Source: Hespellia sp. (GTDB taxonomy: Bacteria > Bacillota > Clostridia > Lachnospirales > Lachnospiraceae). Taken from it: a stretch of 64,000 nt of DNA. Within the stretch, counting starts at the first letter, position 1, and each line of letters opens with the position of its first letter. Below, piece after piece: positions 25,607 to 34,982 of this stretch. The stretch lies in the NCBI GenBank assembly GCA_028693555.1, contig JAQUVD010000011.1, forward strand, positions 23,605 through 87,604, read 5' to 3'. The notes under the pieces are model-generated. The model worked only from the letters and a program-made list of their open reading frames with translations, had not been told where the DNA came from and did not search any database. A program made the translations under genes and the position numbers.

Positions 25607-26365
25607 GTGGAGAAAGTAATTACACGTTTAAGTGAATATATTGAATATATTCAATTATGCAAAAAGAAATCATATTCTACGCTATCTGAAAAAAGTAATA
25701 TGGTTTTATATCGTGGACATGCTAATAAAGATTGGAAATGCTTGCCTAAACTATTCAGGGAGAAGGATTGGTTTGAGAGTGAAGAAAATTATATAGATGA
25801 AGTATTAAGACAATCTTCGGAAGAATTTTTTGGTTTGACATCTTTTCAAAAGTTGGCAAAAATGCAACACTATGGATTGCCAACGAGATTATTGGATTTT
25901 ACAGGAAATCCATTGATAGCACTATATTTTGCATGTAATGATATAACTCAAACTGATACGGACGGTGTAGTATTAATACTTAAAATCCCTATGTTTTTTG
26001 AAAATCGAATACCTCTTGTGTCTATTTTGGAACATCTATTCCCTGATGCTGGTAACTTGTTTGTTCAAGTAAATAGGAACGCAATTAATCAAATCAATAA
26101 TAATAGCTTAGTCATGGGCATAATTCCTGAATTGAAAAATTATCGCATTAGAAACCAAGATGGTTACTTTGCATTATTTACATATTCGGGGAAATATGGG
26201 GAAGTCTTTAATCCGATAGAAGAAAATAAATCAATTCAAGAAAGAATTGTTATTCCAGCTGAAAAGAAAAAAGATATATTAGAAGAACTAGGGGTATGTG
26301 GAATCAAGCAATCATTTGTTTTTCCAGAACTTGAAAAGCAAATTAGTTACATTGTGGATAGGTAG
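25607..26365 (+). CDS. FRG-domain protein in AT-rich accessory cassette
   Basis: About 252 residues. The FRG signature is clear: LYRGHANKDWKCLPKLFRE near residues 30-48, then MQHYGLPTRLLDFTGNPLIALYFAC near 90-114. The family has no established biochemical role, and members occur often in accessory DNA. The frame opens at a GTG at 25598, but the GTG at 25607 has AGAGAGG at the right distance and is preferred. It is more AT-rich than the core genes around it and sits alone between two recombinase relics, so it was probably acquired. A role in phage or plasmid interference is only a guess. Confidence 0.78.
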   Translation: MEKVITRLSEYIEYIQLCKKKSYSTLSEKSNMVLYRGHANKDWKCLPKLFREKDWFESEENYIDEVLRQSSEEFFGLTSFQKLAKMQHYGLPTRLLDFTGNPLIALYFACNDITQTDTDGVVLILKIPMFFENRIPLVSILEHLFPDAGNLFVQVNRNAINQINNNSLVMGIIPELKNYRIRNQDGYFALFTYSGKYGEVFNPIEENKSIQERIVIPAEKKKDILEELGVCGIKQSFVFPELEKQISYIVDR

Positions 26366-26430
26366 AATATTGAAAGTCAACCAATAAGTTATACGGCTAA
26401 ACTAAAGAACTTATAAAAAGGCAGATAATA

Positions 26431-26583
26431 ATGGAACTCATATCAAAAAGTTTATATGATGATCCGCATTTCTATCCCCACGCATTAAGGCACACATTTG
26501 CGACAAGGATAAGGACAGCAAGAACCCCGGTACTATCGGATACCGGGGTTCTTGTTTGTTTTATAAGTTATCTAAAGGAATGA
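26431..26583 (+). pseudogene. Right relic of tyrosine recombinase (integrase) C-terminus
   Basis: A 50-codon frame contains PHALRHTFATR, the HxxR box of tyrosine recombinases, then a diverged tail ending ISYLKE. The rest of the recombinase, including the catalytic Tyr region in recognisable form, is missing. The region 26366-26430 before it and 26649-26754 after it hold no gene that I can support. Confidence 0.7.
26521..26552 (+). terminator. Hairpin inside integrase relic
   Basis: Perfect 12-bp arms (AGAACCCCGGTA and complement) with an 8-nt loop, followed by TGTTTGTTTT. It works as a terminator for plus-strand transcripts such as the FRG gene. Confidence 0.7.
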
Positions 26584-26584
26584 G
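26558..26584 (+). repeat. Right copy of 25-bp direct repeat (candidate att scar)
   Basis: Matches 25320-25345 with a single one-base insertion. Both copies end in GTTATCTAAAGGAATGAG. Two further inverted repeats lie just after it (TTGACATT/AATGTCAA near 26592-26613 and GATAGTTG/CAACTATC at 26628-26648). Confidence 0.65.
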
Positions 26585-26754
26585 AGTAAAGTTGACATTA
26601 TCTTAAATGTCAAAACTTTATGAGGGGGATAGTTGTTTATCAACTATCTAAGTACAAGTATACGCATCATTTGTGAAGAAAATGTGGCGAAGAAATAAAA
26701 GGAAACGAAATTTTATAACAAAAGAATAAACAAACGGCTGATACACGGTTGGTC

Positions 26755-27366
26755 TTATGCCTCTTTCTTGGCTTCTCCCTCTGGGAAGATAATCTTAAAC
26801 ACAAAGAAGAAGATAATCATCGATACTCCCCCTGTGATAAAGGTTACCAGCAGATTGTAAATCGCCGGTGCCACATACACCGATGCAATCGGCATCCACA
26901 GATTATTAAATCCGTTGCAGATGAGTGAAATCACAACCCATGCAATAAAATACCACATTGCCTGATACCACGGGTTTCCATGGCTCTTGAATGTAATGTT
27001 TCTCTGCAGTGGGAAGTTGATGCACTGTGCTAAGAACGATCCAACCTCGTAGCTGATAAAATAGCCAAGTCCACCGCCGATCAGCACTGCTCCACTCGCG
27101 TCTTTTAACACATTATAGCCCAACAGACTCCATGTGAAATCAACACCAAAGAGATGCAGTTTTGCCTGCGGCCACATGAATTCTGTGCCTGCCAGACCTT
27201 TTCCTAGTATTCCCGGCATAAAGGTAAATACCAGATACTGGAATACCGTTACCATCATACTGAACACAAAGAAATAGAAAATCTGGTATACCCACTTGGA
27301 TAGTTTCGGGTGTTTATCTTCAAATGCAGTCCATTTGGACATCCACCAATCTTTTATATTATTCAT
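26755..27366 (-). CDS. GtrA-like small membrane protein
   Basis: 203 residues with about four membrane helices. It carries the GtrA-type segment FLAQCINFPLQRNITFK before the third helix. GtrA-family proteins are linked to moving lipid-linked sugars or to cell-surface polysaccharides. Its start overlaps the end of the GH3 gene by 8 bp, so the two are coupled. It is longer than typical GtrA (about 120-150) because of an N-terminal extension and a longer loop between helices one and two. The function is inferred from the family. Confidence 0.65.
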   Translation of the reverse strand: MNNIKDWWMSKWTAFEDKHPKLSKWVYQIFYFFVFSMMVTVFQYLVFTFMPGILGKGLAGTEFMWPQAKLHLFGVDFTWSLLGYNVLKDASGAVLIGGGLGYFISYEVGSFLAQCINFPLQRNITFKSHGNPWYQAMWYFIAWVVISLICNGFNNLWMPIASVYVAPAIYNLLVTFITGGVSMIIFFFVFKIIFPEGEAKKEA

Positions 27367-29782
27367 TTTTTAATTTCCTTTCATAAGCTTTATTCGCCTT
27401 ACTGTTTCGGAAGAATCCGCCAATGATCTTGCCCATTCCCCTGCAGAAATGTCCATTGACTACAGTCAGCATACCTTCTGCCATCTCAAGACTCACCATT
27501 CCCTGTGTCATCTTGGAAAGTGCACGAAATGGCATGTTATAGATGAATAAGATGTTCAGGTCCGGTTTTCCCTTCTCCTCACTCTTTCTCTTCATCGATG
27601 TAAGACGGTTATAAATGAATCTGGCAAGTCCGCTCTTTGCATAGTACATCTGGCAGATGGCATCATTTAAGCCAAGCTCTCCGGACCATTTACCAGATGG
27701 AATCGGGTAGCCGAGCAAACTCGTAAACTCCTCATCGCTGATATTCTGAACCAAGCCCGTATAATAGTAAGGAAGCTCCGCCGGGTTGTACGGAAATTCG
27801 GTCGTCGTTCCGGCCAGTTCTAACTGCTCCGTCAGGCGGATATCCATAACACTTGCACCGACCATAATATCGTAGGTGCCCATTTCCACTTCCCAACTGT
27901 CTGTTTTCACATTCCAGTAGCGGAACGTCTTATCATCAAATGCGATTCTGACTTCTTTGCTTTCTCCGGCTTTTAAAAACACCTTCGCAAAGCCTTTTAA
28001 CTCTTTTGCCGGACGAAATACAATTGCATTTGGAAGCCCGACATAAAGCTGTACAACCTCTGCGCCCTCACAGGCACCAGTATTTTTCACGGTCACGCTC
28101 ACTCCATCCGCATCAACTTTCATGTCGGAATATTCAAACGTCGTATAGGAAAGTCCGAAGCCAAACGGGTACTGCACGCGCACCTTGCTTGTATCGTAAT
28201 AGCGGTAACCAATGTACAATGCTTCTCTATATTCTGCATTTCGCTCCGTACTTGGATAATTGCGGAATGCCGGTGTGTCCTCATAGCGGATCGGATATGT
28301 CTCATTCAATCGTCCTGACGGATTTGCCTTGCCCGTCAGCAGATCCAGCATCGCACTCGCCCCCGCCTGTCCGGTCAGATATCCATGTAAAATCGCCTTG
28401 CAGCTATTATGCCATGGCATCTCGATTGCCGATCCTGCGGATATGATTCCGACAATATTCGGATTTACCTTCACCAGTGCTTCTAATAATTCAATCTGAT
28501 TCTGTGGAATACGCATATGTGTGCGGTCGAGTCCCTCTGATTCGCTCAGCTCATCCAGCCCAAAGCAATAGATGATCACATCTGCATTCTGTGCCATGTC
28601 GAGTGCTTCCTTCTTCAGCACTTCATCCGCTTCTCCCGTACGCTTATAGCCACGACTTCTGCCTGTGACCTGAAGATCATAATTGGTAATCGTCTTTTCC
28701 ATCGTCTCGACAAATGTTGCATTCACCATTGAAGAACCCGCGCCCTGATATCTCGGTTCAAATGCGAAGTCTCCAATTAATGCAACCCTGCTTTTTTCTG
28801 CCAGCGGAAGAATGTCCTCTGCATTTTTGAGTAAGACTGCACTTTCGACTGCTGCTTTTCTTGCCAGATTATGATGCGCTGTCTCGCTGAATGTCTTCGG
28901 TTTGTCTTTCGCATTCTCGGTTAATGTTAAGACTGCATCCAATAGCTGATCTACACAGGTGTCCAGTTCCGCCATAGTAAGCGTTCCACTTTCGACTGCT
29001 GCGATTACCTGTCTTGCCGAATCCAGTCCCGGCGCCGGCATCTCCAGGTTCGACCCCGCTGCCACACCGCTGACATGGTCATTCGAGCCGCCCCAGTCAG
29101 TCACTACAAATCCATCAAATCCCCATTCTCCGCGAAGAATATCCTGAATCAGATGTTTACTCTCATTGGCATACGTTCCATTGACTTCATTGTAGCTTGT
29201 CATGATGGTCTTTGCCTTTCCCTCTTTCACCGCAATCTCAAAGCCTGTCAGATAAATCTCGCGAAGTGTTCTCTCATCCAGTACGGAATTCATTGCCATA
29301 CGGCGAAGCTCCTGTGAATTGACTGCGAAATGCTTCGGACATGCCGCAACGCCCTGACTCTGAATTCCACGTGTATAGGCTGCCGCCATCTTTCCTGCAA
29401 GGTATGGATCTTCCGCAAAGTATTCAAAGTTACGACCGCAGAACGGACTTCGCTTCATATTAAGTCCGGGTCCCAGAAGGACATTGACATCTTGCACCTT
29501 TGCTTCCTCACCAAGCGCCTCTCCAATCTCTTCGCCGAGACTTTCATTCCAGCTGTTGGCAATCGTTGCCGCTGTCGGAAAGCACGTTGCGGGAAGCGAT
29601 GCATTTAAACCAAGGTGATCGCCTTCTCCGACCTGTCTTCGAATTCCGTGAGGGCCGTCAGAGCATGCAATCGAAGGGATATTTACTCTTGGAAGATCAC
29701 GGCTCTGCCATTCATTTTTACCACTAAGAAAAGCTGCTTTTTCTTCCAGCGTCATCTTATTTATTAAATCCTGATATTTCAA
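27359..29782 (-). CDS. GH3 beta-glucosidase (canonical order)
   Basis: Glycoside hydrolase family 3, 807 residues, no signal peptide, so cytoplasmic. Order: TIM-barrel domain with GPHGIRR, GRNFEYFAEDP, CPKHFAVNSQE (Lys150-His151) and nucleophile Asp229 in FVVTDWGG; then the alpha/beta sandwich domain (about 310-530) and a fibronectin III-like domain (about 560-650). An extra C-terminal tail of about 140 residues (ending NSKANKAYERKLKNE) follows. It would release glucose or a related sugar from beta-glycosides. It is coupled to the GtrA-like gene and follows the permuted GH3 gene. Confidence 0.92.
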   Translation of the reverse strand: MKYQDLINKMTLEEKAAFLSGKNEWQSRDLPRVNIPSIACSDGPHGIRRQVGEGDHLGLNASLPATCFPTAATIANSWNESLGEEIGEALGEEAKVQDVNVLLGPGLNMKRSPFCGRNFEYFAEDPYLAGKMAAAYTRGIQSQGVAACPKHFAVNSQELRRMAMNSVLDERTLREIYLTGFEIAVKEGKAKTIMTSYNEVNGTYANESKHLIQDILRGEWGFDGFVVTDWGGSNDHVSGVAAGSNLEMPAPGLDSARQVIAAVESGTLTMAELDTCVDQLLDAVLTLTENAKDKPKTFSETAHHNLARKAAVESAVLLKNAEDILPLAEKSRVALIGDFAFEPRYQGAGSSMVNATFVETMEKTITNYDLQVTGRSRGYKRTGEADEVLKKEALDMAQNADVIIYCFGLDELSESEGLDRTHMRIPQNQIELLEALVKVNPNIVGIISAGSAIEMPWHNSCKAILHGYLTGQAGASAMLDLLTGKANPSGRLNETYPIRYEDTPAFRNYPSTERNAEYREALYIGYRYYDTSKVRVQYPFGFGLSYTTFEYSDMKVDADGVSVTVKNTGACEGAEVVQLYVGLPNAIVFRPAKELKGFAKVFLKAGESKEVRIAFDDKTFRYWNVKTDSWEVEMGTYDIMVGASVMDIRLTEQLELAGTTTEFPYNPAELPYYYTGLVQNISDEEFTSLLGYPIPSGKWSGELGLNDAICQMYYAKSGLARFIYNRLTSMKRKSEEKGKPDLNILFIYNMPFRALSKMTQGMVSLEMAEGMLTVVNGHFCRGMGKIIGGFFRNSKANKAYERKLKNE

Positions 29783-29846
29783 TTTCGTCCTCCTTTAGTA
29801 ATCTGATATTGCATAAGTCACCTTTTACACTGGCAATACATACAAA

Positions 29847-29886
29847 AATAGAGCTCTGGTTTTGTGTATATTGCCAAAGCTCTATT
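29847..29886 (-). terminator. Terminator after permuted GH3 gene
   Basis: 13-bp arms with one mismatch (AATAGAGCTCTGG and CCAAAGCTCTATT), 14-nt loop, then TTTTTG on the minus strand. It separates the two GH3 genes. Confidence 0.75.
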
Positions 29887-29894
29887 GAAATTAA

Positions 29895-32783
29895 TTACTC
29901 TTTCTCTGCTGTCACTTCAACAACTTCTGCTTTTCTTTTCTTAAATTTCTTGATTGCAAGAACTTCTAAGAGAATGATCAGTGCTGCGAATACAACATCG
30001 ATTGCGATACCTGCAATCTGCCATCCCATCAGTCCTGTCTGTAAGTTCGCCGGATCATATGCACGGGAATTCACAACGGTGTACATGATATTCTTGCAAG
30101 CCTGTCTCATAGCTGTGATGCTGGTTGCACTCTTTGTATCGGTTACATGATTGGTCTCTGTATCGTATGCAACTAACATGCAGTCATTTCCGTTGCGAAT
30201 CATACGGTCTGCATCCTGATATCCATAGACACCATAGTAGTCAGTCAGTACAAATCCCTGGAAGCCCCACTCATCTCTAAGTACCGTGTTAAGAAGAACT
30301 GCATCAGCTCCTGCAGGAGTTGTTCCGATGTAGTTAAACGCTGACATGACCGCTTTTGCTCCACCATCTTTTACTGCAATTTCAAATGGCTTCAGATAGA
30401 TTTCACGAATTGCCTGCTCATTTGACCATGTACAGAGCATACCTGTACGGTTTGCCTCCTGATCATTTAATGCGAAATGCTTGATGTATGCATATACACC
30501 GTATTCCTCCGCACCCTGAACAGCATTTGCTGCCATATATCCGGAGAGGATTCCGTCTTCTGAATAGTACTCGAAGTTACGTCCTGCAAATGCAGATCTA
30601 TGTGTGTTCATAGCCGGTGCATACCATCCGGATACGCCCATTTCGTCTGCCATCTTACCAATGCTCTGACCAAACTGGGTTGCGATTTCTTTGTTCCATG
30701 TAGCTGCAATCATAACAGCGGAAGGGAATCCAACCGATCCGGTTCCTGTAAAGTTATTATTGATAGAAGCAGGTCCGTCACAGTCAATTGTCATAATCTT
30801 ATCGACACTCTTTGCTGCGGATGTCTGGTAGCCGCCAAGTGCAATCATCGTGTCCATATCGGAAATGGTAAGCTGATCTAACAGATCATCCCAGCTTGCA
30901 TCATCGTAATCAACACCTCTGTAATCGGCAAGTGAAAGTCCGTTCTTTGCGCCTGTTGTCGGCATTTCATCGACATCGTCATTGTAGTCTTCCGGATCGT
31001 AGTTGCTGTTGTTCATAAAGGTAGCGGTATACTCATCCGCTAATACAAAGTCTGCTGGTGCTGCTGTCGCTTCTTCATAGTTCGCGAATCCATCTGCACG
31101 AGAAAGATAAGTTGCAGTTCCTGATGCATCGTCGAACTGGTTCGTTGCTGTCAGCACATCCGAATCACGACCCTCTTCACCATCATATGTCTTTGTATCT
31201 GCTACATGATACACTTCGGAATCTAATTCTGTGTGAGAATCAGCATTGATTGAAATTGTGTAATCTCCTGACTCTAACACATAAGCTTTTGCAGTATTCT
31301 CATCATAAGAAGCCATATCTTCTGCGGAAAGCTCTACTGTGATTGTCTGTGATTCGCCCGCCTCTAAAAGATCCGTCTTCTCAAAATCAATCAGATTTGC
31401 TGTTGCTTTTTCAATTCCACCGTTTGTATATGGTGGGTTGTAGTATACTTCCACTACATCTTTACCGGCTGTATCGCCAGTGTTTGTAACTGTTACATCG
31501 AAACTGAGTGTTCCATTCCCGTTATCTGTAATGGCACTCATATCCTGTGTAAATGTTGTGTAGGATAGTCCATATCCAAATGGATATACAACTGCATCAT
31601 CATAATTGATGAGACCTTCATCTGCTGCCGTCTCATAGAATTTATATCCCACATAAATGCCCTCTACATAATTCACAAAACTTGGGGAAGCCTCAGCGCC
31701 TGTAAATGTATCAGCAACTGCATAATCTGTCATATTCTCATATGTATAGAGACCAAAATTATTTGCTGTTGGTGTTGCTGTCAGGTCTGCTGCAAATGTA
31801 TCAACTGTCTTAGCCGATGGATTCACTTCACCGGACAAAATTCTACCAAGTGCATCAAACCCTGACTGACCTGTACCTGCGCACCAGATGGCACTCTTGA
31901 TCTGTGGGTATTCATTGATGAAACCAAGCTCCATTGCATTGGCACCATTGTAAATGACGGTTACATCATCGAAATTGTCTGTGACTAATTCTACCATGTC
32001 TTTCTCTGTCTGGCTGAGCTGTAAGTAGTGCTCCCCATCTTCGAAATCCTTGTAGTCGGAAGAATTATCTTCATATGTTACCTGACTTACATTGGTCGGA
32101 AGGTCAGCGCCCTCTCCACCAACACGTGTGATAACAATCACTGCTTTGTCAGAGAAATCTTTTGCATCCGCTAATAAGTCATCCGAATAAGAATCTGCTG
32201 CCGGCTCCGGAAGTGTCCAGTCCTGCGCCCACATTCCAACCTCCGGACGATCTGCACGGTAGTCCGTGTAGAAATCAGAGAGATCTGTGTTCAGTGTAAA
32301 TCCTGCATCTTCAATCCCCTGAAGAAGTGTCACTGTCTCGTAAGCATCTGAAAGTGAACCAGATCCTGTACCGCCGTAACATGGATTTGTAGAAGCCCAT
32401 CCAAATACGTTTAAGTTAGAAGTAGCTTCTAACGGAAGTGAGCCCTCCTCGTTCTTTAAAAGAACAATTCCTTCTTCTGCTGTTGCTTCTACGAGGTCTG
32501 TTGCCTCTGCGGAAGTCTCATCAGAGATCGTTCCATTTCCTGTTGCAAGCGAAAGCATGCTTGACATCGGAATGTAACAAATCAGATTCACGATGATGAC
32601 TACCGCCAGCAAAAGAGCGATTCCCGTCTGTGAACGGAACATCTTTCTATTTGCTTTGTTTTTTACCTTGATACATGCAATCAAAACGACGATTGCGATT
32701 ACAACTGCCACACCTAATGCGATTAAGTATGGACGAAGTGTTGTGAGCACGTTGATTACATCACTCATGTTAATTGCTAACAT
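29895..32783 (-). CDS. Circularly permuted, membrane-anchored GH3 glycosidase
   Basis: About 962 residues with the GH3 domains in permuted order. Two N-terminal membrane helices (about 20-40 and 55-76) come first. Then comes the domain that is normally C-terminal (VLLKNEEGSLPL, NVFGWASTNPCYGGTGSGS, about 85-400), a fibronectin III-like domain (about 420-530) and the TIM barrel last, with IDCDGPASINN, GRNFEYYSEDG, KHFALNDQE and nucleophile Asp near 848 in FVLTDYYG. A third helix (about 920-945) and a KKFKKRK tail end it. The catalytic part is probably outside the cell, tethered at both ends. The ATG at 32783 fits AGGAGG better than the one two codons earlier. Confidence 0.88.
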   Translation of the reverse strand: MLAINMSDVINVLTTLRPYLIALGVAVVIAIVVLIACIKVKNKANRKMFRSQTGIALLLAVVIIVNLICYIPMSSMLSLATGNGTISDETSAEATDLVEATAEEGIVLLKNEEGSLPLEATSNLNVFGWASTNPCYGGTGSGSLSDAYETVTLLQGIEDAGFTLNTDLSDFYTDYRADRPEVGMWAQDWTLPEPAADSYSDDLLADAKDFSDKAVIVITRVGGEGADLPTNVSQVTYEDNSSDYKDFEDGEHYLQLSQTEKDMVELVTDNFDDVTVIYNGANAMELGFINEYPQIKSAIWCAGTGQSGFDALGRILSGEVNPSAKTVDTFAADLTATPTANNFGLYTYENMTDYAVADTFTGAEASPSFVNYVEGIYVGYKFYETAADEGLINYDDAVVYPFGYGLSYTTFTQDMSAITDNGNGTLSFDVTVTNTGDTAGKDVVEVYYNPPYTNGGIEKATANLIDFEKTDLLEAGESQTITVELSAEDMASYDENTAKAYVLESGDYTISINADSHTELDSEVYHVADTKTYDGEEGRDSDVLTATNQFDDASGTATYLSRADGFANYEEATAAPADFVLADEYTATFMNNSNYDPEDYNDDVDEMPTTGAKNGLSLADYRGVDYDDASWDDLLDQLTISDMDTMIALGGYQTSAAKSVDKIMTIDCDGPASINNNFTGTGSVGFPSAVMIAATWNKEIATQFGQSIGKMADEMGVSGWYAPAMNTHRSAFAGRNFEYYSEDGILSGYMAANAVQGAEEYGVYAYIKHFALNDQEANRTGMLCTWSNEQAIREIYLKPFEIAVKDGGAKAVMSAFNYIGTTPAGADAVLLNTVLRDEWGFQGFVLTDYYGVYGYQDADRMIRNGNDCMLVAYDTETNHVTDTKSATSITAMRQACKNIMYTVVNSRAYDPANLQTGLMGWQIAGIAIDVVFAALIILLEVLAIKKFKKRKAEVVEVTAEKE

Positions 32784-32908
32784 TTTCATTCCTCCTTTGA
32801 ACTTTTATGACATTACCCTAACACGATTTATTCATAAAATGTTCATGGTGTTCACAACCTGCATTTATTTTGCACAAGATGCATTTTCGATTAGGAAACA
32901 TGCACAAA

Positions 32909-32940
32909 AAAGAAGAATCTAATTTGTGCAATTCTTCTTT
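32909..32940 (-). terminator. Terminator after sensor kinase gene
   Basis: 10-bp arms (AAAGAAGAAT and complement) with a 12-nt loop, followed by TTTTTTG on the minus strand. It overlaps the stop of the sensor kinase. Confidence 0.7.
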
Positions 32941-34261
32941 AAAGTGCCTGTTCTGCCGGAATCGGAATCAGAATCTTTAATTCAAACCAGTTATTTGACT
33001 GGCTTGCCGTCAAGGTACCGCCGTATTTCTGTGCCGCATGCCGCATACTTTTCATTCCATATCCATGTATCGTCTTATCTATCTTGCTCGTCTGTGGCAG
33101 GCTGTCTTTAAATACCACCTTCTCTTCGCAGTAATTCTCCACACGTATCAGAACAAATCCCTTCTTCGCACTCACACTCAGGTGAATCAGACGTTTCGAA
33201 TGATCCTTGATCTTCTGTTCACATTCAATTGCATTATCCAGTGCATTTCCAAAGATAGAGCAGAGATCCATGGTGTAGATGAAATCCACTAATTTGCCAT
33301 CTACAACGCTGGTCAGTCCAATGTCCTTTCTCGCACAATACAGACTCTTACTGGTCAGCAATGTATCAAGCACCTGATTCCCGGTCTTGTTCTGCGCTTC
33401 ATAATTCTTAATATCTTCCTCCATCTCATCAAGAAATGCATTCTTCTTTTCCATATCCGTCTCGGCACGAAGGACCGCAATCTGGTGTTTAAAATCATGA
33501 TATTTGCGGTTAATGATGTCGATGCTCTCTTTCGACTGCTGATATTGCTGATACTGATTCTTGAATACATTCTGCATGGCTTCCAGCTCGGTACGGGTGC
33601 GCAATTCACTGCACTGCACAAAGTACGCATACAGGATTGCCAAGCCTCCAAGATCTACGATTGTCCGAATATTCATGATCTCTTCATTATACATTCCGCT
33701 AAACGGTGTGTTCGCCGACACAAAGCTCAGGTTACTGATGATAAAAATAATCACAACAATTACGACAATTGATATCACTTCTTTCGTTTCCACATTCAGA
33801 GTATCACGCCCCGGTACATGAAGTCGATCCAAACGATACATAATCAAACAGATTCCACCATATGTTACCATCAGAAGCAGGCATCTCATCCAGATGGGTG
33901 CCTCCGCCGCCGGCCAAAAAAAACAGTAAATCTGCCATTCGAAAGATGCCATGAATTCTGCTAATATAAAATCTCTAGCGCAGCAGTAGATTGCGTCCAC
34001 GACCTTAATCTTACAGCACATGAAAATAAAGGCAAACATAAGTGCCACCGCACCGACCATACATAAAATCCACATTACATTAGAATTTAAGGATTTCGTT
34101 AAATTCATAAATGTAACCTGAACCACCAGCATCACCGCCGCTGTCAGATATAATCTGATCCCCTGCAAACGTTTCCGAAACATGATAATCGTAATCAGAC
34201 AGGCACTCCACTCCGCAATTGCTGTATAAAGTCTTGGAATATCACGAATCACAGCTTCCAT
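32939..34261 (-). CDS. AgrC-like sensor histidine kinase (GHKL type)
   Basis: Membrane sensor, 440 residues. About six hydrophobic segments fill residues 1-205, then a coiled-coil-like linker, a phospho-acceptor region (INRKYHDFKHQIAVLR, two candidate His near 258-262) and a GHKL ATPase domain with the N-box GNALDNAIEC and HGYGMKSM. This is the class that senses peptide signals in AgrC and related systems. Its ATG shares a base with the stop of the response-regulator gene. No agrB or agrD-like gene was found nearby, so the signal is unknown. Confidence 0.86.
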   Translation of the reverse strand: MEAVIRDIPRLYTAIAEWSACLITIIMFRKRLQGIRLYLTAAVMLVVQVTFMNLTKSLNSNVMWILCMVGAVALMFAFIFMCCKIKVVDAIYCCARDFILAEFMASFEWQIYCFFWPAAEAPIWMRCLLLMVTYGGICLIMYRLDRLHVPGRDTLNVETKEVISIVVIVVIIFIISNLSFVSANTPFSGMYNEEIMNIRTIVDLGGLAILYAYFVQCSELRTRTELEAMQNVFKNQYQQYQQSKESIDIINRKYHDFKHQIAVLRAETDMEKKNAFLDEMEEDIKNYEAQNKTGNQVLDTLLTSKSLYCARKDIGLTSVVDGKLVDFIYTMDLCSIFGNALDNAIECEQKIKDHSKRLIHLSVSAKKGFVLIRVENYCEEKVVFKDSLPQTSKIDKTIHGYGMKSMRHAAQKYGGTLTASQSNNWFELKILIPIPAEQAL

Positions 34262-34971
34262 TATTTTGTCACCTCACTCATGTAATCAGTCAGGCTACTC
34301 ATGAAGCTGTTCTTACGCGAACGGCTAATCGTAAGCTGGCTGCCCCCTACCACCGCACAGCCATCCTGAATTCCATCGACATGCTCTAAGTTAATCAGAA
34401 CGCCTTTGCTTGCAATGCAGAAGTGCAGATCCTTGAGGCGCTCTTCCGTCTCCTTCATGGTTCCGGACGCAATCAGGTCTTCCGAATCCGTATGGAACAC
34501 CAGATTATGACCCTGGCTCTCTACATAATAGATTTGATTCACATTTATTTTCTGGATTCCGCCCTTCACTGAGATTGCAATAAAACGCGCCACTCGTTTC
34601 TTCATTCTTGCAATTGCACGATTTAGCCGCTGGCTGAACGCAAAATAGCTAACCGGTTTTAATACATAATCTAATGCATCCACTGCATAACCGCGAATTG
34701 CATACTGCGACATATTCGTAATGAAGATGATAACCACCTCCGGATCCACCTTGCGAATCTCTTCTGCCGCACTCATTCCATCTAGAAATGTCATCTGCAC
34801 ATCCATCAGGATAATATCATATACGGACTTGTATCCTCCCGCAATCTCATCCCCATCGGTAAACATCACAATCTCAAATTCTTCGCCCGATTCTCTTGCA
34901 TACTGCTCTAAATATGTGCGGAACTGCTCTCTATAAGATGCTTCATCCTCCACCACTGCTACTCGTATCAT
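34261..34971 (-). CDS. LytTR-family response regulator (AgrA-like)
   Basis: 236 residues: receiver domain (1-120) with the acidic pair VVEDE, phospho-acceptor Asp57 in ILMDVQMTFLDG and the Lys in DYVLKPV, then a LytTR DNA-binding domain (about 135-236; FIAISVKGGIQKINVNQIYYVES). Ribosome site GTGAGG precedes the ATG. It pairs with the sensor kinase directly downstream and begins 11 bp after the Rpn-family gene. The promoter targets are unknown, though the permuted GH3 gene starts just downstream of this pair. Confidence 0.88.
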   Translation of the reverse strand: MIRVAVVEDEASYREQFRTYLEQYARESGEEFEIVMFTDGDEIAGGYKSVYDIILMDVQMTFLDGMSAAEEIRKVDPEVVIIFITNMSQYAIRGYAVDALDYVLKPVSYFAFSQRLNRAIARMKKRVARFIAISVKGGIQKINVNQIYYVESQGHNLVFHTDSEDLIASGTMKETEERLKDLHFCIASKGVLINLEHVDGIQDGCAVVGGSQLTISRSRKNSFMSSLTDYMSEVTK

Positions 34972-34982
34972 TTTTACCTCAC

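Noticed and set aside
24793..26584. CRISPR or a multi-gene defence island around the FRG gene
   Set aside because: No spacer-repeat array and no nuclease, helicase or toxin partner lies within the cassette.
29075..29608. Plus-strand frames within the GH3 gene
   Set aside because: Antisense shadows with His/Cys-rich nonsense composition.
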